This document shows positions 7,740 to 14,894 of a DNA stretch of 26,819 nt, one piece after another. Origin of the DNA: Mariprofundaceae bacterium (GTDB taxonomy: Bacteria; Pseudomonadota; Zetaproteobacteria; Mariprofundales; J009); the NCBI GenBank assembly GCA_015489095.1, contig WFMN01000231.1:1-26819 (forward strand). Direction: 5' to 3'. Every line of letters begins with the position of its first letter. Position 1 is the stretch's first letter. The notes under the pieces are model-generated. The model had not been told where the DNA came from and did no database searches. It saw only the letters and a list, made by a program, of their open reading frames with translations. Position numbers and translations under genes: made by a program.

Positions 7740-7955
7740 ATGCTGATATTGACCCGTAAGCTGGGCGAGGCGATCACGATCGGGGATCAGGTGCAGATCA
7801 AGGTGCTGTCGATCAAGGGGGGGCAGGTGCGGCTCGGGGTGGAGGCGCCCGATAGCGTGCGCATCACCCGTGAGGAGGTCTATCTGCAGAAGGCTGGTGA
7901 AGCACCGGACAACGAGGAGAGAGGCGACCCGGGTGGTCGCGGCACGACCGCCTAG
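7740..7955 (+). CDS. csrA: Carbon storage regulator CsrA
   Basis: Small dimeric RNA-binding protein that blocks or stabilises mRNAs by binding GGA motifs near start codons. The 71 residues begin MLILTRKLGEAITIG. The two residues that make most RNA contacts in the family are present: Leu4 and Arg44 (in ITREEVYLQ). The C-terminal tail is Gly/Asp-rich and variable. AGGAGGGG at the end of lysC is its ribosome site. Lying directly behind lysC is a common arrangement in gammaproteobacteria. Its stop shares a CTAG tetramer with the convergent gcvT stop, so no terminator can fit between them. Confidence 0.96.
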   Translation: MLILTRKLGEAITIGDQVQIKVLSIKGGQVRLGVEAPDSVRITREEVYLQKAGEAPDNEERGDPGGRGTTA

Positions 7956-9064
7956 CGCTTCTGTGCCGGATTGACCCTGCTGCGTACAAACGGCGTGGTG
8001 GTGCGCAGGGCGGGGATCGCCTTGCCGCGAATCTCCACCGCGAGCGCGCCCGCGTTGGCGTGTTCCGGCCGCACATAGGCCAGCGCCACCCCCCGTTCCG
8101 CCAGCGGAGAGTAGAGCCCCGAGGTGACACTGCCGCTTCGCTGACCATCGACCAGCACCGGGTAGTGTTCGCGCGGGATGCCGCGCCCGGTGAGCTTGAG
8201 CGCGATTAGCGCCTGCCGCCGCCCCTCGCTCTTGCGTGCCGCCACCGCCTCCCGCCCGATGAAATCTCCCTTTTCCATGCAGGTGATCCACATCAGTTTG
8301 GCCTCAACAGGGGTGACCTGCTCGCTGATCTCATGGCCGTAGAGGGCGTAGCCCATCTCGGTGCGCAACATGTCGCGCGCCGCGAGACCGACCGGGGTGG
8401 CGCCGCCCTTTAGCAAGGCGTCCCACACCTGTTCGGCGTGGCTGTTGGGGAGGTAGAGCTCAAAGCCATCCTCCCCGGTGTAGCCGGTGCGGCTGATGAT
8501 GGCGGACTCGCCCATCAGGCCGCACTCGGCGAAGCGGTAGTAGCCGATGGTGGTTAAGCGGGTCTCCACCAGTGGTTGCAACAGGGCTTGCGCCGCATCC
8601 CCCTGTAGCGCCAGCAGGGTGGTGGCGTCGGATTCGTCGCGCACCTCGACGGCGAAGTCGGCGGCCTCGGCCTGCAGATGGGCGACATCCCGGTCGCGAT
8701 TGGCGGCGTTGACGCAGAGGTAGTAGTGGTCGGCGGCGATGCGGTAGGTGGTGATGTCGTCGATAAATCCGCCGCTCTCGTTCAGCAGCGCCGAGTATTG
8801 CACCTGGCCATCGACCAGCTTGCCGACATCGTTGGTGGTGACCCGTTGCAGAAAGGGGAGGGCATCCGCCCCCCGCACACGAACCTGCCCCATGTGGGCG
8901 ATATCAAACAGCCCGGCATGGCCGTCACCGCGGGTGGCGTGGTACTCCTTGAGCGCACCGGTCGGGTATTGCACCGGCATGGCGTAGCCGGCAAAGGGAA
9001 CGATCTTCGCGCCCGCCGCGACATGGCGCTGGTAGAGGGTGGTCTGCTTCAGGGATGGGGTCAA
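7952..9064 (-). CDS. gcvT: Aminomethyltransferase (glycine cleavage T protein)
   Basis: Transfers the aminomethyl carbon from the lipoylated H protein to tetrahydrofolate, releasing ammonia and methylene-THF. The 370 residues match family length and motifs: FAGYAMPVQY near the N-terminus, GLFDIAHMGQVRVRG, SRTGYTGEDGFELY, LAARDMLRTEMGYALYGHE and the C-terminal barrel with REHYPVL and TSGLYSP. The start is TTG (9064), overlapping the folD stop as TTGA, with AGGAG seven bases upstream; the next Met lies past residue 25, inside conserved sequence. gcvH and gcvP are not in the window. With folD it forms a one-carbon operon. Confidence 0.93.
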   Translation of the reverse strand: MTPSLKQTTLYQRHVAAGAKIVPFAGYAMPVQYPTGALKEYHATRGDGHAGLFDIAHMGQVRVRGADALPFLQRVTTNDVGKLVDGQVQYSALLNESGGFIDDITTYRIAADHYYLCVNAANRDRDVAHLQAEAADFAVEVRDESDATTLLALQGDAAQALLQPLVETRLTTIGYYRFAECGLMGESAIISRTGYTGEDGFELYLPNSHAEQVWDALLKGGATPVGLAARDMLRTEMGYALYGHEISEQVTPVEAKLMWITCMEKGDFIGREAVAARKSEGRRQALIALKLTGRGIPREHYPVLVDGQRSGSVTSGLYSPLAERGVALAYVRPEHANAGALAVEIRGKAIPALRTTTPFVRSRVNPAQKR

Positions 9065-9924
9065 TCGGTTTCTCCTATGCGGTTGCGAAATGCGGTGATG
9101 GTGTTGGCCAGCAGCATGGTGATGGTCATCGGCCCGACCCCGCCCGGCACCGGGGTGATCCAGCCCGCCCGCTTGCTGGCGGTGGCAAACTCGACATCGC
9201 CGGCCAACGAGCCGTCAGGCAGGCGGTTGATGCCGACATCGATCACGATCGCCCCCGGCTTGATCCACTCCCCCTTGACCAGCCCCGGCTTGCCCGCGGC
9301 CGCCACCACCAAGTCGGCACGCGCCACATGGGCGGCCAGATCCTCGGTGAAGCGGTGGGTGATGGTGACGGTGGCGCCGGCGAGCAGCAGCTCCATCGCC
9401 ATCGGGCGTCCGACGATGTTGGAGGCGCCGACAATGACCGCCTCCTTGCCGTGCAGGTCAACCCCGGTCTGCGCGATCAGCTTCATGCAGCCGTAGGGGG
9501 TGCAGGGGCGCAGCGCCGGAATGCGCGAGGTGAGCCGGCCGACATTGTAGGGGTGAAACCCGTCCACATCCTTGCCGGGGTCGATGGCCTCGATGATCGC
9601 CTCTGCATCGATCTGCTCCGGCACCGGCAGTTGCACCAAGATGCCATCCACCTTGGGGTCTTGATTCAACTCGCCGATCAGGCCGAGCAGGTGTTGCTGG
9701 CTGGTGTCGGACGGCAGCGGATGGGAGATGGAGTGGATGCCGAGGTCGCGGCAGCCGTTGGCCTTGTTGCGGACATAGATCTGCGAGGCGGGGTCGTCGC
9801 CGACCAGAATCACCGCCAGCCCCGGGGCGCGGCCGTGGCGCCGGCTCAGCGCGGCCACTTCGTCCCGCATCGCGGCCCGCATGCGGGTGGAGAGCGCCTT
9901 GCCGTCAAGAAGGTTCTGTTTCAT
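9061..9924 (-). CDS. folD: Methylene-THF dehydrogenase/cyclohydrolase FolD
   Basis: Interconverts methylene-, methenyl- and 10-formyl-tetrahydrofolate with NADP. The 287 residues contain the catalytic YVRNK (Tyr50, Lys54), DGILVQLPVP, KDVDGFHPYNVGRL, RPCTPYGCM, the dinucleotide-binding GASNIVGRPMA and PVPGGVGPMT. Upstream I see no clear SD: the bases before ATG are CCGCCGCC, with a CATAAT hexamer just ahead. That could be a -10 box giving a very short leader. Its product feeds the same methylene-THF pool as GcvT, encoded next in the operon. Confidence 0.95.
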   Translation of the reverse strand: MKQNLLDGKALSTRMRAAMRDEVAALSRRHGRAPGLAVILVGDDPASQIYVRNKANGCRDLGIHSISHPLPSDTSQQHLLGLIGELNQDPKVDGILVQLPVPEQIDAEAIIEAIDPGKDVDGFHPYNVGRLTSRIPALRPCTPYGCMKLIAQTGVDLHGKEAVIVGASNIVGRPMAMELLLAGATVTITHRFTEDLAAHVARADLVVAAAGKPGLVKGEWIKPGAIVIDVGINRLPDGSLAGDVEFATASKRAGWITPVPGGVGPMTITMLLANTITAFRNRIGETD

Positions 9925-9952
9925 GGCGGCGGATTATGGCGGCGGCGACCTG

Positions 9953-9971
9953 ACGGCGCCAGTAGCGCCGT
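9953..9971. other. Short perfect hairpin upstream of folD
   Basis: Arms ACGGCGC (9953-9959) and GCGCCGT (9965-9971) around five bases, about 30 bases upstream of the folD start. It may be an operator or a structure in the folD leader. Otherwise 9925-10059 shows nothing I recognise. Confidence 0.4.
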
Positions 9972-10059
9972 GTCGGAAAGCTGGGTTAGCAGGGTAACAA
10001 AAAGGGTGGTGAGTGGGCTGGAACCAGCCGAATCGCTTTGCGCTCAACCGGTTAGCCTC

Positions 10060-10079
10060 TGTGGATTTTTTGTGGATAA
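10060..10079. promoter_or_regulatory. Two DnaA-box-like sites upstream of nrdJ
   Basis: TGTGGATAA at 10071-10079 is the exact reverse complement of the DnaA box TTATCCACA. TGTGGATTT at 10060-10068 matches seven of nine and is 11 bases (one helical turn) away. DnaA is known to regulate the ribonucleotide reductase operon nrdAB in E. coli through paired boxes, and these lie just upstream of the NrdR boxes. Two sites are too few for a replication origin. Confidence 0.5.
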
Positions 10080-10095
10080 GGTGTTGGTGGTAAAA

Positions 10096-10143
10096 ACACA
10101 ATCTATTGTGGTTTGATTTATGTTGACACACTATATCTTGTGT
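10096..10143. promoter_or_regulatory. Tandem NrdR boxes (ribonucleotide reductase repressor sites)
   Basis: Box 1, 10096-10111, is ACACAATCTATTGTGG; box 2, 10128-10143, is ACACTATATCTTGTGT. Both fit the NrdR consensus acaCwAtATaTwGTgt with one or two deviations. Their centres are 32 bases apart, about three helical turns, the usual NrdR pairing. The TATATC in box 2 could be a -10 element and TTGATT (10113-10118) or TTGACA (10123-10128) a -35, but no pair has ideal spacing. The site predicts repression of nrdJ by NrdR-dATP/ATP. The nrdJ start is 605 bases downstream, beyond the REP array. Confidence 0.75.
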
Positions 10144-10163
10144 TCAGTCTGCGGCACCATACG

Positions 10164-10717
10164 ATGAGCAGATCGCAAAAAGTCCGTCCGTGGCCATTCG
10201 CGGTCGGAGACCGCTCCTACAGGGTGTGGTCTTCTCTGTAGGAGGGGAATCCCTTCCCCGAACGGGGGCGCGCGGGCCATTCGCGGTCGGAGACCGCTCC
10301 TACAGGTGTGATGACCTCTGTAGGAGGGGAATCCCTTCCCCGAACGGAGGCGCGCGAGCCATTCGCGGTCGGAGACCGCTCCTACAGGGTGTGGTCTCCT
10401 CTGTAGGAGGGGAATCCCTTCCCCGAACGGGCGCGCGCGGGCCATTCGCGGTCGGAGACCGCTCCTACAGGTGTGATGCCCTCTGTAGGAGGGGAATCCC
10501 TTCCCCGAACGGAGGCGCGCGGGTCATTCGCGGTCGGAGACCGCTCCTACAGGGTGTGGTCTCCTCTGTAGGAGGGGAATCCCTTCCCCGAACGGGGGTG
10601 CGCGGGTCATTCGCGGTCGGAGACCGCTCCTACAGGGTGTGATGACCTCTGTAGGAGGGGAATCCTTTCCCCGAACCCGCCCATGGTCGCGATGATGACT
10701 TTTTGCGATCTGCTCAT
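10164..10717 (+). repeat. REP array: six inverted/direct REP pairs within a composite element
   Basis: Inverted REPs (stem GCGGTC/GACCGC) start at 10197, 10280, 10362, 10445, 10527 and 10610. Direct REPs (stem GGGGAA/TTCCCC) start at 10237, 10319, 10402, 10484, 10567 and 10650. The period is 82-83 bases. Linkers alternate between a GTGTGGTCT type (pairs 1, 3, 5) and a GTGTGATG type (pairs 2, 4, 6), so the real unit is a dimer of about 165 bases present three times. A 21-base inverted repeat closes the element (10164-10184 and 10697-10717; core GATCGCAAAAAGTC). CATACGATGAGC occurs directly at both outer edges (10158-10169, 10714-10725). Only the last direct REP has the TCCTTTCC loop seen in the dispersed copies. 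Confidence 0.9.
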
Positions 10718-10748
10718 ACGATGAGCGGTAACCTAATTAGGAGGAGCA

Positions 10749-13700
10749 ATGCACACGGTTCAATTACAGCGAAAGGCGGATGCCGGCGACGAGATCGAGG
10801 TGGAGCTGCAACCCGCCAGCGAAGATATCTGGGACAAGAAGTACCGCCTCAAGGACAACAGCGGCACGCCGGTGGATCAGACCATCCACGATACCTACCG
10901 CCGGGTGGCCAAGGCGCTGGCCGCGGTGGAGCAGGAGGAGAAGCGGGAGTTCTGGTACAACCGCTTCACTTGGGCGCTGGCCAACGGGGCGATCCCGGCG
11001 GGGCGCATCGTCTCCAACGCCGGGGCGGAGGAGCACAAGCCGGCCACCTCCACCATCAACTGCACCGTCTCCGGCACCATCCCCGATTCGATGGATGGCA
11101 TCCTCACCATGGTGAAGGAGGCGGGGCTGACGCTGAAGGCGGGCTGCGGCATCGGCTATGAGTTTTCCACCCTTAGGCCGAAGGGCGCGTATGTTTCCGG
11201 TGCCGGTGCCTACACATCGGGGCCGCTCTCCTTTATGGATATCTACGACAAGATGTGCTTCACCGTCTCCTCGGCCGGTGGCCGGCGCGGCGCGCAGATG
11301 GGTACCTTCGACATCTCCCACCCCGATGTGATCGACTTCATCCGCGCCAAGCGCGAAGATGGCCGTCTGCGTCAATTCAACCTCTCCTGCCTGATCAGCA
11401 AGGATTTCATGGAGGCGGTCAAGGCCGACGATGATTGGCACCTCATCTTCCCCGCCAGCCCCGCCGAGCTGGAAGATCCCGATGTGAAGCTGGTCTTCCG
11501 TCATGTCACCAACCCGCCCGAGAGCGCCACCCGCGACGATCAGGGCAGGGTGGCGTGCCGGATCTACCGCACCATCAAGGCGCGCCGGCTGTGGGATGTG
11601 ATCATGGCCTCGACCTACGACTACGCCGAGCCGGGCTTCATCCTGATCGACAAGGTCAACGAGATGAACAACAACTGGTGGTGCGAGCAGATCCGCGCCA
11701 CCAATCCTTGTGTGACCGCCGACACCTGGGTGCAGACCGGCGACGGTCCGCGTCGGGTTGCCGATCTGATCGGGCGCGGCTTCGATGCGGTGGTGGACGG
11801 CGTGGCGCACCGAACCGGTGACGCCGGCTTCTTCCGCACCGCTCACAAGGATGTGGTGCGCTTGACCACCCGCGAGGGGTACGCGCTTCGGCTGACCTCC
11901 GATCACCGCTTGCGGCGGGTAACGCGGATGACCCGCTGGTCGCTGGAGAGCGAGTGGGTGGAGAGCGCAAAGCTGCAACCGGGCGACAAGGTGCTGCTCA
12001 ACCACCACCGTGATCTGGCGTGGGACGGCCGCCACGGTCGGGACGAGGGTTACCTGCTGGGCGCGCTGCTCGGCGACGGGGTGCTCAAGGAGGAGGGCGC
12101 CATTCTGTCGGCGTGGCCGAGGCGGCAAGCGGCCAACGGCGCCACTACGCCCGACGGTGTGTGGGGGCTGATGGACGAAGCGGAGGCCGCGGCGCGCAGG
12201 TTGCCCCACCGCGCCGATTTCCGTGGTTGGCACGAGGTTGCCGGTCGAGGCGAGTTCCGGCTCAAATCCGCCGCCTTGCGCGATCTGGCGCTGAAGCTGG
12301 GCATGCAGCCGGGAAACAAGGCGATTACACCGGCGATGGAGGCGGAATCCTCGGCCTTTTACGAGGGGATGCTGCGTGGCCTGTTCGATGCCGACGGTTC
12401 GGTACAGGGGACGCAGGCCAAAGGGGTGTCGGTGCGGCTGGCGCAGAGCGACCTCGCGCTGTTGCAGGCCGTGCAACGCATGCTGCTCCGCCTCGGCATC
12501 GTCTCCACCATCTACCAAGAGCGGCGTCCGACCGGCGTGTCGCTGCTGCCCGACGGCAAGGGGGGGAGGCGCGCGTATGCGACCAAGGCGCAGCATGAGC
12601 TGGTGATCTCTGGGGCGGGCTTGGAGCGCTTCCATGCGCGCATCGGCTTCGCCGACCGCGACAAGCAGGCGCGACTGGAGCTGCGGCTCGGACGCTATCG
12701 GCGCCGGCCTAACCGCGAGCGCTTTGTCGCCACCGTGGCGGGGATCACCCCCGATGGCGCGGAGGATGTTTACGATGTGCAGGTGCCCGGCATCCACACC
12801 TTCGATGGAAACGGGCTGCATGCCCACAACTGCGGCGAACAGCCGCTGCCCCCCTACGGCGCCTGCCTGCTCGGCTCGATCAATCTGACCAAGTTCGTAC
12901 GCGATCCATTCACCGATGGCGCCGCCTTCGACTGGGAGCAGTTCCGCGAGGTGGTGGCGGTCTTCACCCGCATGCTGGACAATGTGGTGGAGATCAACGG
13001 CTTGCCGCTGGAGAAGCAGCGTCAGGAGATCCTGAGCAAGCGGCGTCACGGCATGGGGTTTCTCGGTCTGGGCAGCGCGCTCACCATGCTGCGTATCCGC
13101 TACGGCTCCGAGGAGGCGCAGGCGATGACCGAGCGCATCGCCTACGAGATGGCGCGCACCGGCTATCGGGTCGGGCTGGAGCTGGCCGATGAGAAGGGTG
13201 CGGCGCCGATCATGGATCAGGAGGTGACGGTGACCGCCGCCATGCTGCAGATGCGCCCGGAGATGAAGGCGGACGGCATCGCCGAGGGGGATACCCTTCC
13301 CGGGCGGGTGTTGTGGGCCAGATACTCGCGCTACTTGCAGCAGTTGGCGCGCTCCGGCAACAGTGAGGACGCCGAGCTGGTGGCGCAACTGGCGGAAAAG
13401 GGGTGCCGCTTCACCCACCACTCGTCGATCGCGCCGACCGGCACCATCAGCCTGAGCCTGGCCAACAACGCCTCCAACGGCATCGAGCCCAGCTTCGCCC
13501 ACCACTATGCGCGCAATGTGATCCGCGAGGGGAAGAAGACGAAGGAGAAGGTGGATGTCTTCTCCTATGAGCTGCTCTCCTACCGGACGCTGATCGACGA
13601 AAACGCAACCCAGGAGTCGGGGTTGCCGGACTATTTCGTCAGTGCCGATTCGGTCACTCCGAAGCAGCATGTTGATATGCAGGCCGCGGCGCAGAAATGG

Positions 13701-14009
13701 ATCGACTCCTCGATCTCCAAAACCGCCAATGTGCCGACCGATTTCCCCTATGAGGATTTCAAGGAGATCTACCAGTATGCCTACGACAAGGGGTTGAAGG
13801 GGTGCACCACCTTCCGCTTCAATCCCGAGGCGTTTCAGGGGGTGCTGGTCAAGGAGGAAGACCTTGCCAACACCACCTACCGCTTCACCTTGGAGGATGG
13901 CACCAAGGTGGAGCTGAAAGGCAACGACGCGGTGGAATACGACGGCGAAACCCATACCGCCGCCAATCTGTTTGACGCATTGAAGGAGGGCTACTATGGC
14001 AAATTCTGA
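10749..14009 (+). CDS. nrdJ: B12-dependent ribonucleotide reductase large subunit NrdJa, with intein
   Basis: Class II reductase: makes deoxyribonucleotides using adenosylcobalamin, without oxygen dependence. The precursor is 1086 residues; removing the intein (321-694) leaves 712. The spliced active site reads NPCGEQPLPPYGAC: the first Cys is the predicted thiyl-radical residue, Glu follows two later, and the second Cys sits 11 residues on, the spacing known from the Thermotoga enzyme. The partner redox Cys is probably Cys105 (TINCTVSG). PTGTISLSLANN marks the late barrel. The chain ends at GYYGKF without the C-terminal Cys-rich tail, which is on the next gene. SD AGGAGG lies seven bases before ATG. 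It overlaps nrdJb by 14 bases. Confidence 0.95.
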   Translation: MHTVQLQRKADAGDEIEVELQPASEDIWDKKYRLKDNSGTPVDQTIHDTYRRVAKALAAVEQEEKREFWYNRFTWALANGAIPAGRIVSNAGAEEHKPATSTINCTVSGTIPDSMDGILTMVKEAGLTLKAGCGIGYEFSTLRPKGAYVSGAGAYTSGPLSFMDIYDKMCFTVSSAGGRRGAQMGTFDISHPDVIDFIRAKREDGRLRQFNLSCLISKDFMEAVKADDDWHLIFPASPAELEDPDVKLVFRHVTNPPESATRDDQGRVACRIYRTIKARRLWDVIMASTYDYAEPGFILIDKVNEMNNNWWCEQIRATNPCVTADTWVQTGDGPRRVADLIGRGFDAVVDGVAHRTGDAGFFRTAHKDVVRLTTREGYALRLTSDHRLRRVTRMTRWSLESEWVESAKLQPGDKVLLNHHRDLAWDGRHGRDEGYLLGALLGDGVLKEEGAILSAWPRRQAANGATTPDGVWGLMDEAEAAARRLPHRADFRGWHEVAGRGEFRLKSAALRDLALKLGMQPGNKAITPAMEAESSAFYEGMLRGLFDADGSVQGTQAKGVSVRLAQSDLALLQAVQRMLLRLGIVSTIYQERRPTGVSLLPDGKGGRRAYATKAQHELVISGAGLERFHARIGFADRDKQARLELRLGRYRRRPNRERFVATVAGITPDGAEDVYDVQVPGIHTFDGNGLHAHNCGEQPLPPYGACLLGSINLTKFVRDPFTDGAAFDWEQFREVVAVFTRMLDNVVEINGLPLEKQRQEILSKRRHGMGFLGLGSALTMLRIRYGSEEAQAMTERIAYEMARTGYRVGLELADEKGAAPIMDQEVTVTAAMLQMRPEMKADGIAEGDTLPGRVLWARYSRYLQQLARSGNSEDAELVAQLAEKGCRFTHHSSIAPTGTISLSLANNASNGIEPSFAHHYARNVIREGKKTKEKVDVFSYELLSYRTLIDENATQESGLPDYFVSADSVTPKQHVDMQAAAQKWIDSSISKTANVPTDFPYEDFKEIYQYAYDKGLKGCTTFRFNPEAFQGVLVKEEDLANTTYRFTLEDGTKVELKGNDAVEYDGETHTAANLFDALKEGYYGKF
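11709..12830 (+). mobile_element. LAGLIDADG intein inserted at the NrdJ catalytic cysteine
   Basis: The 374-residue in-frame insertion starts with Cys (CVTADTWV, residue 321) and ends HAHN (694), followed by Cys as the +1 nucleophile: all splice-junction residues are intact. Block B (LRLTSDHRL) has the TxxH motif; block F is VYDVQVPGIHTFDGNGL. Two endonuclease motifs, LLGALLGDG (436-444) and LRGLFDADG (542-550), keep their acidic residues, so homing activity may survive. The insertion sits between NP and CGE of the reductase active site, a known hot spot for RNR inteins. It is in frame and shows no decay. Confidence 0.93.
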
Positions 14010-14637
14010 ACCCGTGAAAATCGGCGGCAAAATCACCGGCTACGAGGTGGTGACGGAGGCGGAGGAGCAGAACAATGTCGCCTCCATCGCCCCGCTGTTG
14101 GAGCGCGACGATGTGCTGGAGGGCTCCACCTACAAGATCAAAACGCCGATGAGCGAGCATGCGATGTACATCACCATCAACGACATCGTGATCACCGACC
14201 CCGACGGCAGCACCCACCGCAGGCCGTTCGAAATCTTCATCAACTCCAAGAACATGGAACACTTTATGTGGATTGTGGCGCTGACCCGCGTCACCTCGGC
14301 GATTTTCCGCAAGGGGGGGGATGTCACCTTTCTGGTGGAGGAGCTGAAAGCGGTGTTCGATCCGCGGGGCGGCTACTACAAGCGAGGCGGCAAATACATG
14401 CCCTCGCTGGTGGCGGAGATCGGCGAGGTGATCCAGCAGCATCTGATCGGCATCGGCATGATGGAGGGTGCGCTGAACTCGCCGGAGTTGCAGGCCAAGA
14501 AGCGGAAGATCAAGGAGCGGATGGGGGACGACGCGATGAAAAACGCCACCCAGTGCCCGAAGTGCTCGGCGATGAGTCTGATTCGCATGGACGGCTGCGA
14601 CACCTGCCTAGAGTGCGGCCACAGCAAGTGCGGCTAG
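13996..14637 (+). CDS. nrdJb: NrdJb, C-terminal subunit of split B12-dependent reductase
   Basis: The 213 residues correspond to the C-terminal part of single-chain NrdJ. A TSCPD-type domain (about 55-150; HRRPFEIFINSKNMEHF, VVEE-like FLVEELKAVFDPRGG) is followed by a Cys-rich end with CPKC and CDTCLECGHSKC. In NrdJ this tail re-reduces the active-site disulfide, passing electrons from thioredoxin. Pseudomonas aeruginosa has the same two-gene split, NrdJa plus NrdJb. The ATG lies 14 bases inside nrdJa, which should ensure coupled translation and matched amounts. Confidence 0.88.
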   Translation: MANSEPVKIGGKITGYEVVTEAEEQNNVASIAPLLERDDVLEGSTYKIKTPMSEHAMYITINDIVITDPDGSTHRRPFEIFINSKNMEHFMWIVALTRVTSAIFRKGGDVTFLVEELKAVFDPRGGYYKRGGKYMPSLVAEIGEVIQQHLIGIGMMEGALNSPELQAKKRKIKERMGDDAMKNATQCPKCSAMSLIRMDGCDTCLECGHSKCG

Positions 14638-14660
14638 CCCTCCATCCAGCCACACCCCGA

Positions 14661-14773
14661 TTCGCGGACAGAAATCCGCCCCTGTAGGAGCGGATTCCAT
14701 CCGCGAACCGTGGCGGCGCCATTCCCCATACCCACGCACCGTGGTTGATTCGCGGTCGGAGACCGCTCCTACA
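14661..14773. repeat. Three REP palindromes between nrdJb and hemE
   Basis: An inverted REP (about 14661-14684, stem GCGGA/TCCGC) shares its head with a direct REP (14683-14707, stem GCGGAT/ATCCGC), giving a near-symmetrical pair. A second inverted REP, the common GCGGTC type, is at 14749-14773. The outer TCGCAAAAAGTC ends are absent. The pair could end the nrdJ transcript. In 14774-14894 I find no convincing promoter for hemE. Confidence 0.8.
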
Positions 14774-14894
14774 AGGGTCAAGCCGGTTGTGCAGCTCTTT
14801 ACATGTGGTGCATTGTGGGGGCGGCTTGGCTAGGTTTCACGGCGCGGTTTTCCGCTAGCTTGGGCGAACCGTCATCCCCCTCTCAGGAGCATCC

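Noticed and set aside
9925..10060. Glycine riboswitch for folD-gcvT
   Set aside because: The minus-strand leader shows only a small GC hairpin and no tandem aptamer-like pattern.
10190..10642. Open reading frame of 150 codons with internal amino-acid repeats in the REP array
   Set aside because: The repeats follow the 82-83 bp DNA period, similar frames are open on both strands, the sequence is made of palindromes, and there is no ribosome site.
10164..10717. CRISPR array
   Set aside because: The period is constant but the intervals between repeats are themselves repeats, not unique spacers, and no cas gene is present.
9925..10748. Replication origin
   Set aside because: Only one perfect and one partial DnaA box, and no dnaA, gidA or AT-rich repeat cluster.
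10144..10748. Cobalamin riboswitch ahead of the B12-dependent reductase
   Set aside because: I see no B12-box-like conserved stretch; the leader consists of REP palindromes.
10764..14036. 1090-codon reading frame antisense to nrdJ
   Set aside because: The sense strand encodes clear NrdJ, intein and NrdJb motifs; the antisense product is His/Arg/Gly-rich low-complexity sequence, as expected from GC-rich third positions.
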